Shown here in pieces: positions 1 to 4,868 of a stretch of DNA of 5,728 nt. The notes under the pieces were generated by a model. It made no database searches. It was given only the letters and a program-made list of their open reading frames with translations, and had not been told where the DNA came from. The translations under genes were made by a program, and so were the position numbers. The DNA lies in contig ONPE01000097.1 in NCBI GenBank assembly GCA_900319615.1, positions 1-5,728 on the forward strand, read 5' to 3'. Source of the stretch: an uncultured Eubacteriales bacterium. GTDB lineage: Bacteria > Bacillota > Clostridia > Oscillospirales > Acutalibacteraceae. Numbering within the stretch: position 1 is the first letter of the stretch; each line of letters opens with the position of its first letter.

Positions 1-1452
1 TGCGTAGCCGACGACCCCGGTATGCACAGCTCGCAGAACGAGCAGGATTCGCGCCACTACGCTATTGCTGCTAAGGTGCCCATGCTCGAGCCGTCCGACT
101 CGCAGGAGGCTCTGGACTTTGCAAAGCTCGCGTATGAGCTATCGGAAGAGTATGACACCCCGGTGCTGCTCAAGATGTGCACAAGAGTCGCGCACTCTCA
201 GAGCATCGTCGAGACCGGCGAGCGCAAAGAGATCACAAAAGAGTATCAGAAGAATCCGCAGAAATACATCATGGCTCCGGCTAATGCCATCCGCCGCCAT
301 CCGTTCGTAGAAGAGCGCACACAGAAGCTCACGGAATTCGCCGAGACCTCCTCCGTCAACCGTATCGAAGAGGGCGACGGAAACCGCGACTTCGGGATAA
401 TCACATCATCGACCTCCTACCAGTATGTAAAAGAGGCGTTCGAGGACAGCGTCTCCGTACTAAAGCTCGGCATGATCAATCCCCTGCCCGTACAGCTTAT
501 CAAGGACTTTGCCGCAAAGGTCGGCAAGGTATATGTTATAGAGGAGCTCGACCCGATCGTCGAGACCCACTGCCGCAACATCGGCGTAGACGTTATCGGC
601 AAGGACAAGTTCTCTATCCTCGGCGAGTTCAGCCAGAAGAGCATCGAGAATGCTTTTGATATGCCTGAAAAGACCGTTTTCGGGCTCGATACCGATATCC
701 CCGTCCGTCCCCCGATGATGTGCTCCGGCTGTCCGCACAGAGGTATGTACTATGTGCTTGCAAAGCACAAGATCACCGTGCTGGGCGATATCGGCTGCTA
801 CACTCTCGGCGCTGCTCCGCCCTTGAACGCGCTCGACATGACGCTTTGCATGGGCGCGTCGGTATCAGGCATCCACGGCTTTAACAAGGCAGGCGGTGAA
901 GAGACCGAGGGCAAGACCGTATGCGTGATCGGCGACTCCACCTTCATGCACAGCGGCGTGACAGGTCTGATCAACATCGCGTATAACCAGAGCAACTCCA
1001 CCGTCATCATCCTCGACAACTCCATCACCGGCATGACCGGTCATCAGCAAAACCCCACCACCGGCTACTCCATCAAGGGCGATCCCGCCGGGAAGGTCAA
1101 CCTCGAGGAGCTCTGCCGCAGCGTGGGCATCAACTCCGTTAGAGTGGTCGATCCCTATGATCTCGCCGAGTGTGAGAAGGTCGTACTGGAAGAGCTCGAA
1201 AAGAACGAGCCGTCAGTGATAATCTCCCGCAGACCTTGCGTTCTGCTCAAATATGTTAAGCCGAAGAAGCCCTTGTGGGTCAACCCCGATAAGTGCCGCA
1301 GCTGCAAGCGCTGCATGAAGTTCGGCTGCCCGTCCATTTCTTTCCGCGACGGTCACGCCGTCGTAGACGAGACCCTGTGCGTAGGCTGCGGAGTTTGCGC
1401 TCAGCTGTGCCCCTTTGACGCATTTGAAAGTGAGGTGCCCTCTGATGACTAA
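1..1452 (+). CDS. iorA: Indolepyruvate:ferredoxin oxidoreductase, alpha subunit (5' end outside the window)
   Basis: The reading frame is open from base 1, so the N-terminus is missing. 483 residues are present, and since family members are usually about 580-640 residues, roughly 100-150 are lost. With IorB the enzyme oxidatively decarboxylates indolepyruvate and other arylpyruvates to arylacetyl-CoA, reducing ferredoxin in the cytoplasm; the reaction is reversible in principle. Fragment residues 4-17 carry the family signature ADDPGMHSSQNEQD. Residues around 235-260 contain CSGCPHRG and GDIGCYTLG. The thiamine-diphosphate motif runs from GDS at 311-313 to Asn340. The C-terminus is a two-cluster ferredoxin domain: Cys432/435/438/443 (CX2CX2CX4CP) and Cys460/463/466/470 (CX2CX2CX3CP), consistent with two [4Fe-4S] clusters. 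All expected cofactor residues in the visible part are intact. The stop codon overlaps the start of iorB. Family identity is confident; the preferred arylpyruvate cannot be read from the sequence. Confidence 0.96.
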   Translation, partial: CVADDPGMHSSQNEQDSRHYAIAAKVPMLEPSDSQEALDFAKLAYELSEEYDTPVLLKMCTRVAHSQSIVETGERKEITKEYQKNPQKYIMAPANAIRRHPFVEERTQKLTEFAETSSVNRIEEGDGNRDFGIITSSTSYQYVKEAFEDSVSVLKLGMINPLPVQLIKDFAAKVGKVYVIEELDPIVETHCRNIGVDVIGKDKFSILGEFSQKSIENAFDMPEKTVFGLDTDIPVRPPMMCSGCPHRGMYYVLAKHKITVLGDIGCYTLGAAPPLNALDMTLCMGASVSGIHGFNKAGGEETEGKTVCVIGDSTFMHSGVTGLINIAYNQSNSTVIILDNSITGMTGHQQNPTTGYSIKGDPAGKVNLEELCRSVGINSVRVVDPYDLAECEKVVLEELEKNEPSVIISRRPCVLLKYVKPKKPLWVNPDKCRSCKRCMKFGCPSISFRDGHAVVDETLCVGCGVCAQLCPFDAFESEVPSDD

Positions 1453-2014
1453 GAATATCATGATCGTCGGCGTAGGCGGACAGGGCTCCCTGCTCGCTTC
1501 AAAGCTGCTCGGCAGACTGCTCGTAGACGAAGGCTGCGACGTAAAGGTATCCGAAGTACACGGCATGAGCCAGCGCGGCGGCTCTGTCGTCACATACGTC
1601 CGCTTCGGCGATAAGGTCTACTCCCCCGTTATCGAAAACGGCGAGGCTGATTTCATCGTTTCCTTTGAGAAGATCGAGGCTGCGCGCTATGTTGAGAAGC
1701 TGAAAAAGGACGGTACGATCATCGTCAACACTCAGCAGATCGACCCCATGCCGGTCATCATCGGCTCTGCGACCTACCCTTCAAACATCATCGACGAGAT
1801 GAGAGCTAAGGGTATCAACGTAGACGATATCGACGCTCTGGAGCTCGCTAATCAGGCAGGCTCGTCAAAGGCGTGCAACATCGTGCTGATGGGCAGACTC
1901 GCGAAACACTTCGATATGCCTAAGGAAAAGTGGCTTGCAGCTATTGAAAAATGCGTGAAGCCGCAGTTCGTCGAGATAAACCGCAAGGCATTTGAGCTTG
2001 GCTATAACTGCTGA
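1445..2014 (+). CDS. iorB: Indolepyruvate:ferredoxin oxidoreductase, beta subunit
   Basis: This 189-residue protein is the small partner of IorA and belongs to the gamma-domain family of pyruvate/ketoisovalerate oxidoreductases. The N-terminus carries the glycine-rich motif GVGGQGSLLASKLLG (about residues 9-23), followed by SEVHGMSQRGGSV (about 39-51), the strongest signature of IorB. Length and motifs are normal for the family. The ATG at 1445 is chosen because GAGGTG at 1432-1437 lies 7 nt upstream and the protein then starts directly at the conserved glycine-rich segment; a TTG at 1415 in the same frame lies inside iorA and has no better ribosome binding site. The gene overlaps the iorA stop by 8 nt, which implies translational coupling and equal production of the two subunits. 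Cytoplasmic. Confidence 0.95.
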   Translation: MTKNIMIVGVGGQGSLLASKLLGRLLVDEGCDVKVSEVHGMSQRGGSVVTYVRFGDKVYSPVIENGEADFIVSFEKIEAARYVEKLKKDGTIIVNTQQIDPMPVIIGSATYPSNIIDEMRAKGINVDDIDALELANQAGSSKACNIVLMGRLAKHFDMPKEKWLAAIEKCVKPQFVEINRKAFELGYNC

Positions 2015-2046
2015 AAATAACGGCAGTAATTAAGTATATGAAAAAG

Positions 2047-2056
2047 AAAGGATGAG
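2047..2056 (+). promoter_or_regulatory. Ribosome binding site that decides the paaK start
   Basis: AAAGGA at 2047-2052 lies 8 nt before the ATG at 2061, a normal spacing. An in-frame ATG at 2052 overlaps this site and has only GAAAG directly against it, so it is unlikely to be used. The shorter protein beginning MQNRYYQPEAE is preferred. Confidence 0.75.
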
Positions 2057-2060
2057 ACCG

Positions 2061-3380
2061 ATGCAGAACAGATACTACCAGCCCGAAGCTGAAACGATGC
2101 CGGTCAACGAGATCAAGAAGCTTCAGGAGTACAAGCTGATCCGTCAGGTGCGCTATGTCTACGAGCACGTGGAATACTACCGCAAGCTGATGGATGAAAA
2201 GGGCGTAAAGCCCGAGGACATCAAGTGCTTGGAGGATATCAGCAAGCTCCCGTTCCTCTGCAAGGACGACCTCAGGGAAGCGTACCCCTACGGAATGCTC
2301 GCCACAGACCTCAACAACTGCGTGCGCATCCACTCCACCTCCGGTACCACCGGTAAGCGCGTCGTCGCGTTCTACACGCAGAACGACGTCGATATGTGGG
2401 AGGACTGCTGCGCGAGAGCTATCGTCGCTGCAGGCGGCGATGAGAACGACGTCGTACAGGTAGCCTACGGCTACGGACTGTTCACCGGCGGCGCAGGTCT
2501 GCACGGCGGCTCGCACAAGGTCGGCTGTCTGACCCTGCCGATGGGCAGCGGCAATACCAACCGCCAGATACAGTTCATGATGGACCTCAACGCGACCATC
2601 CTCTGCTGTACCCCGTCTTACGCCGCGTATATCGGCGAGAGCCTCAAGGAAAAGGGCTATGCTCCCGGATACAACAGCCTCAAGGCAGGTATCTTCGGTG
2701 CTGAGCCGTGGACAGAAGAGATGCGCAGGGATATCGAGAATTCTCTCGGCATCAAGGCGTTTGATATCTACGGTCTGACCGAGAGCAGCGGCCCCGGCGT
2801 AGCGTTCGAATGCTGCGAGCAGAACGGTATGCACATCAACGAGGATCACTTCTACGCTGAGATCATCGACCCCGATACCGGCGAGGTGCTCCCCGAGGGC
2901 AGCAAGGGCGAGCTCGTATTCACCTCTCTTGATAAAGAGGCGTTCCCCCTGCTCCGTTACCGCACGCGCGATATCACCGTGCTCACACGTGAGAAGTGCT
3001 CCTGCGGCAGGACCTTCATCAAGATGAAGAAGCCGATGGGTCGCTCCGACGACATGATGATCATCCGCGGCGTCAACGTATTCCCGAGCCAGATCGAGGC
3101 TGTTCTGCTGAATCTCGGTTACCCGCCGAACTACCAGATCCTGGTAGACCGCGTCAACAATACCGACACCTTTGAGATACACGTAGAGATGCTGCCCGAG
3201 GACTTCTCGGATACGCCGAAGGTCATCACAAAGAAGGAGAAGAAGATCCAGGCGGCTATGAAGGAGATGCTGGGCATCAACCCGACCATCCGCCTCGCCG
3301 CTCCCAAGTCCATCGCCAGAAGCGAAGGAAAGGCAGTCAGAGTAATCGACAACCGTAAGAAAATCGGTATCAACGTATAA
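2061..3380 (+). CDS. paaK: Phenylacetate-CoA ligase (AMP-forming, PaaK type)
   Basis: This 439-residue cytoplasmic enzyme of the adenylate-forming (ANL) superfamily activates phenylacetate or a related arylacetate with ATP and CoA to the arylacetyl-CoA, via an acyl-adenylate. Visible core motifs, in order, are: the P-loop HSTSGTTGKR (91-100), YGLTE (237-241), YRTRD (300-304), the hinge region beginning GRSDDMMIIRGVNVFP (327-342), and the C-terminal catalytic lysine in RSEGKAVRV (Lys424). A CSCGR segment precedes the hinge, as is usual in PaaK proteins. Length is typical and nothing is missing. It starts 46 nt after iorB with no terminator between, so it is probably cotranscribed. Next to iorAB it supplies or consumes the same arylacetyl-CoA, linking free arylacetate to arylpyruvate. 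Phenylacetate is the family's classical substrate; indoleacetate or 4-hydroxyphenylacetate are equally possible here. Confidence 0.93.
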   Translation: MQNRYYQPEAETMPVNEIKKLQEYKLIRQVRYVYEHVEYYRKLMDEKGVKPEDIKCLEDISKLPFLCKDDLREAYPYGMLATDLNNCVRIHSTSGTTGKRVVAFYTQNDVDMWEDCCARAIVAAGGDENDVVQVAYGYGLFTGGAGLHGGSHKVGCLTLPMGSGNTNRQIQFMMDLNATILCCTPSYAAYIGESLKEKGYAPGYNSLKAGIFGAEPWTEEMRRDIENSLGIKAFDIYGLTESSGPGVAFECCEQNGMHINEDHFYAEIIDPDTGEVLPEGSKGELVFTSLDKEAFPLLRYRTRDITVLTREKCSCGRTFIKMKKPMGRSDDMMIIRGVNVFPSQIEAVLLNLGYPPNYQILVDRVNNTDTFEIHVEMLPEDFSDTPKVITKKEKKIQAAMKEMLGINPTIRLAAPKSIARSEGKAVRVIDNRKKIGINV

Positions 3381-3390
3381 TATAGGTTGA

Positions 3391-3423
3391 GATTGCCACA
3401 CCCGTAAACGGGCTCGCAATGAC
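3391..3423. repeat. Short palindromic repeat between paaK and the ACT gene
   Basis: ATTGC at 3392-3396 pairs with GCAAT at 3416-3420, and inside it CCCG (3401-3404) pairs with CGGG (3409-3412) around a TAAA loop. The ends, GATTGCCAC (3391-3399) and CTCGCAATGAC (3413-3423), both recur in the non-coding region after the ACT gene (3965-3973 and 4097-4107), so this is a member of a repeat family rather than an isolated hairpin. It starts 10 nt after the paaK stop and ends 21 nt before the ACT start codon. There is no T-tract after it, so it is not a normal intrinsic terminator. Confidence 0.75.
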
Positions 3424-3444
3424 AATAATATAAGGAGAAACAAT

Positions 3445-3876
3445 ATGGCTATCAAACAATTATCTATCTTTGTAGAAAACCGCGAGGGTACGCTGGTCAC
3501 CGTGACTGACGCTATCGCCAAGGCAGGCGTGGATATCCGCGCATTGAGCGTGGCTGATACCAACGACTTCGGTATCTTCCGCCTCATCGTCACCGACATC
3601 GACAAGGCTAAAAAAGCTCTGGACGAGGCTGACGCCTTTGTATCCATCACAGAGGTCGTCGGCGTTGCCCTTGAGGACAAGCCCGGCGCTCTTGCAAAGG
3701 TCGTAAAGATCCTCGCCGACCACAACATCAACATCGAGTATATGTACGCCTTCATCACCGTATCAAAGCAGTTTGCTTACGTCGTACTGCGCGTTACCGA
3801 TAACGCCGAGACAGAGAGCATCCTCGAAGCGAACGGCATCCAGCTGGTCACCGAAGAGGATATGAAGCAGCTGTGA
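3445..3876 (+). CDS. Tandem ACT-domain protein (probable amino-acid-binding regulator)
   Basis: This 143-residue protein consists of two ACT domains and nothing else: about residues 4-68 and 70-141. Each begins with a beta strand followed by the ligand-loop pattern, NREGTL at 12-17 and DKPGALAKVVKIL at 78-90, where the conserved glycine normally marks the amino-acid binding site between domains. No catalytic or DNA-binding domain is attached, so it probably acts by sensing an amino acid and touching a partner protein. AAGGAG at 3432-3437 sits 7 nt before the ATG, an excellent start. It is the last gene of the iorAB-paaK operon and is followed by a strong terminator. Proteins of this architecture are often found beside paaK and iorAB in Clostridia (recalled, not searched). 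An aromatic amino acid is the natural ligand to suspect from context. The fold is confident; the function is inference. Confidence 0.9.
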   Translation: MAIKQLSIFVENREGTLVTVTDAIAKAGVDIRALSVADTNDFGIFRLIVTDIDKAKKALDEADAFVSITEVVGVALEDKPGALAKVVKILADHNINIEYMYAFITVSKQFAYVVLRVTDNAETESILEANGIQLVTEEDMKQL

Positions 3877-3894
3877 TTTTATGATCATACGTTT

Positions 3895-3922
3895 AAAGCC
3901 CGCTCAACCGAGCGGGCTTTTT
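3895..3922 (+). terminator. Intrinsic terminator of the iorAB-paaK-ACT operon
   Basis: A perfect 11-bp stem, AAAGCCCGCTC (3895-3905) with GAGCGGGCTTT (3910-3920), encloses an AACC loop and runs into TTTTT (3918-3922). It begins 18 nt after the ACT stop codon. On the + strand this is a strong Rho-independent terminator. Its core recurs at 4124-4147. Confidence 0.93.
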
Positions 3923-3960
3923 GTATGTTTAGATGTAACAGAAAAACAGTACGCTGCTTT

Positions 3961-4011
3961 GTGGGATTGCCACGGCTCCTTCGGTAGGGCTTTTGCCCGT
4001 GGCAATCTCAC
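3961..4011. repeat. 51-bp palindromic repeat with a 15-bp stem
   Basis: The left arm 3961-3975 (GTGGGATTGCCACGG) pairs with the right arm 3997-4011 (CCGTGGCAATCTCAC) over 15 pairs, with a single G-T mismatch (3964/4008) that is G-U on RNA. The 21-nt interior can itself form GGGC-TTTT-GCCC (3987-3998) as an alternative hairpin. It shares GATTGCCAC with the repeat at 3391-3399. No coding potential and no T-tract follows. It looks like a small mobile or formerly mobile palindromic element. Confidence 0.8.
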
Positions 4012-4020
4012 CCATATTAT
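3993..4020 (+). promoter_or_regulatory. Possible sigma-70-type promoter
   Basis: TTGCCC (3993-3998, 4 of 6 matches to the -35 consensus) and TATTAT (4015-4020, 5 of 6 to the -10 consensus) are spaced by 16 nt. A transcript would start near 4027 and end at the terminator near 4146, giving an untranslated RNA of about 120 nt. The -35 lies in the right half of the palindrome. Boxes of this quality occur by chance in A/T-rich DNA, so this is weak. Confidence 0.2.
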
Positions 4021-4084
4021 TGGCACTTATGCCTTTATAACATTCAGGTAAAAGTAAGATAAACATTTCTGAGAGATGAATAAA

Positions 4085-4107
4085 GACGCGAGCGTCCTCG
4101 CAATGAC
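4085..4107. repeat. Partial repeat copy (right end)
   Basis: A small hairpin GACGC-GA-GCGTC (4085-4096) is followed by CTCGCAATGAC (4097-4107), identical to the right end of the repeat at 3413-3423. The matching left end, GATTGCCAC, lies at 3965, so 3965-4107 could be one longer element with the same ends as the short copy, or two fragments next to each other. Confidence 0.55.
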
Positions 4108-4120
4108 TGCTATACTTTTT

Positions 4121-4146
4121 AGTCCGCTCAACCGAGCGGGCTTTTT
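4121..4146 (+). terminator. Second intrinsic terminator, overlapping the end of the DUF1643 gene
   Basis: AGTCCGCTC (4121-4129) pairs with GAGCGGGCT (4134-4142) with one G-U pair, around an AACC loop, followed by TTTTT (4142-4146). The 24 nt at 4124-4147 are identical to 3900-3923. On the - strand the hairpin is followed by TAAAAAG rather than T's, so it should stop only rightward transcription, shielding the convergent gene from antisense read-through. Confidence 0.8.
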
Positions 4147-4757
4147 GCTGTTGTGATTTTACTTATGTAGCTCTCGATATCGAACGGATCGAGAGGCGTA
4201 TCCTTTTTCAGATACAGCGGATGATGCGGATGACCCTTTTTCGATATACTTCCGGCGGAATACCAAGCGGCGTTATAACGCTTGCCCAGCTCGATCATGG
4301 AGCTTACGCAAGAGGGCAGATAGCGCCGCTTCTCTATGATATTCCCCCATGCAGCCCAGACCGCAGGCTGAGCCTTTGACAAAGACAGCACATATTCAAA
4401 GGCTTTCATGTTCTCCTCATGCAAAAGGACGTTGCACTTCTTCTCCATATCGTCGGGATTAGTCGCGCGCTGAGCATACACGTTGAACATGATAAAGCTG
4501 TCGAAGCCGTTGGAAAGCGCTATCCGCTCGACGGATTTGAGGGTATTGTCGAGGTCGTCGGGAGCGGCTGTAGACGGATTTATGCCGATACAGATCAGCG
4601 GCCTCTCCCCTCTTGTGCCGAGGATATAACGGTACTCGCTGTAATGATCGGGCACATACAGCCAGCGGGATTTATCGTAAGCGCCGTTGGTGCTGACGAG
4701 AGCGTCATCAAAGCTCAGCACCTCGATCTCGGTCGTAGCTGATGAAGGTATATGCAT
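4128..4757 (-). CDS. DUF1643 family protein of unknown function
   Basis: This 209-residue protein has the conserved features of the DUF1643 family: CIGINPSTAAPDDLDNTLKS (about 56-75), FNVYAQRATNPDDM (91-104), AAWG (135-138) and KKGHPHHPLYL (173-183). The invariant-looking Asn, Ser, Thr, Asp, Arg and His residues suggest an active or nucleotide-binding site, but no biochemical role is established that I know of. There is no signal peptide or membrane segment, so it is probably cytoplasmic. The start is well supported: GGAGG (reverse complement of 4763-4767) lies 5 nt before the ATG. It stands alone, convergent to the iorAB operon and separated from the upstream starch-binding gene by a terminator-like hairpin. 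The last residues (KSPLG and stop) are encoded by the hairpin of the rightward terminator, so the C-terminal tail is probably not functionally constrained. Some relatives lie in phage or mobile DNA; no such context is visible here. Confidence 0.85.
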   Translation of the reverse strand: MHIPSSATTEIEVLSFDDALVSTNGAYDKSRWLYVPDHYSEYRYILGTRGERPLICIGINPSTAAPDDLDNTLKSVERIALSNGFDSFIMFNVYAQRATNPDDMEKKCNVLLHEENMKAFEYVLSLSKAQPAVWAAWGNIIEKRRYLPSCVSSMIELGKRYNAAWYSAGSISKKGHPHHPLYLKKDTPLDPFDIESYISKITTAKSPLG

Positions 4758-4780
4758 AAAAACCTCCGCAGTAAATATAA

Positions 4781-4800
4781 CTCTGATAAATCTCTCAGAG
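4781..4800. repeat. Small inverted repeat upstream of the DUF1643 gene
   Basis: CTCTGA (4781-4786) and TCAGAG (4795-4800) form a 6-bp inverted repeat with an 8-nt spacer, 24 nt upstream of the DUF1643 start codon. It could be an operator half-site pair or a hairpin in the leader. The promoter itself is not clear: TATATT (reverse complement, about 4774-4779) could be a -10 box, but no convincing -35 accompanies it. Confidence 0.3.
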
Positions 4801-4804
4801 CCAA

Positions 4805-4836
4805 ATATATAGGGAGCAGACCGAAGCCTGCTCCCT
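4805..4836 (-). terminator. UUCG-capped hairpin, probable terminator of the starch-binding gene
   Basis: Read on the - strand, AGGGAGCAG pairs with CTGCTCCCT (plus-strand arms 4828-4836 and 4811-4819), extended by one G-U and one C-G pair that close a UUCG tetraloop (plus 4822-4825). The stem is 11 bp and very stable. It lies 32 nt past the stop codon of the starch-binding gene. The following bases, ATATATTT, are A/T-rich but only a poor U-tract, so termination may be incomplete and some read-through into the DUF1643 gene is possible. Confidence 0.65.
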
Positions 4837-4868
4837 GTTGTTTATATCAGATCAACAAAGTTACGGGA

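Larger units (their letters stand above)
3877..4127. other. Non-coding, structure-rich region between convergent genes
   Basis: These 251 nt separate the ACT gene (+) from the DUF1643 gene (-). They contain the operon terminator, the 51-bp palindrome, the partial repeat and the start of a second terminator. I see no open frame with a ribosome binding site on either strand. A weak promoter-like pair lies within it (see the separate entry). The remaining stretches, 3924-3960 and about 4041-4084, are A/T-rich and show nothing recognisable. Confidence 0.7.

Noticed and set aside
1415..1444. A TTG start giving iorB ten extra residues
   Set aside because: The added residues lie inside the iorA ferredoxin domain, and GAGGTG is correctly spaced for the ATG at 1445, which places the glycine-rich motif at the usual N-terminal position.
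3381..3444. The hairpin after paaK as an operon-ending terminator
   Set aside because: The stem is interrupted by an internal loop and no T-tract follows; the ACT gene immediately downstream has no visible promoter of its own, so read-through is expected.
1941..3758. A 605-codon open frame on the minus strand, longer than any other frame in the window
   Set aside because: It lies antisense to the end of iorB, all of paaK and most of the ACT gene, all of which are clearly recognisable families. Its translation shows no domain pattern I recognise and it has no good ribosome binding site. It arises from codon bias on the coding strand.
4020..4041. TTGGCA followed by TATAAC as a promoter
   Set aside because: The two boxes are only about 10 nt apart, too close for a sigma-70-type promoter.
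3391..4107. Repeats as a possible CRISPR array
   Set aside because: The copies are palindromic, differ in length and orientation, and are separated by a gene; there are no regular spacers.
4419..4742. A 107-codon plus-strand frame opposite the DUF1643 gene
   Set aside because: It is antisense to a gene with clear family motifs and a strong ribosome binding site, and its own product resembles nothing I recognise.
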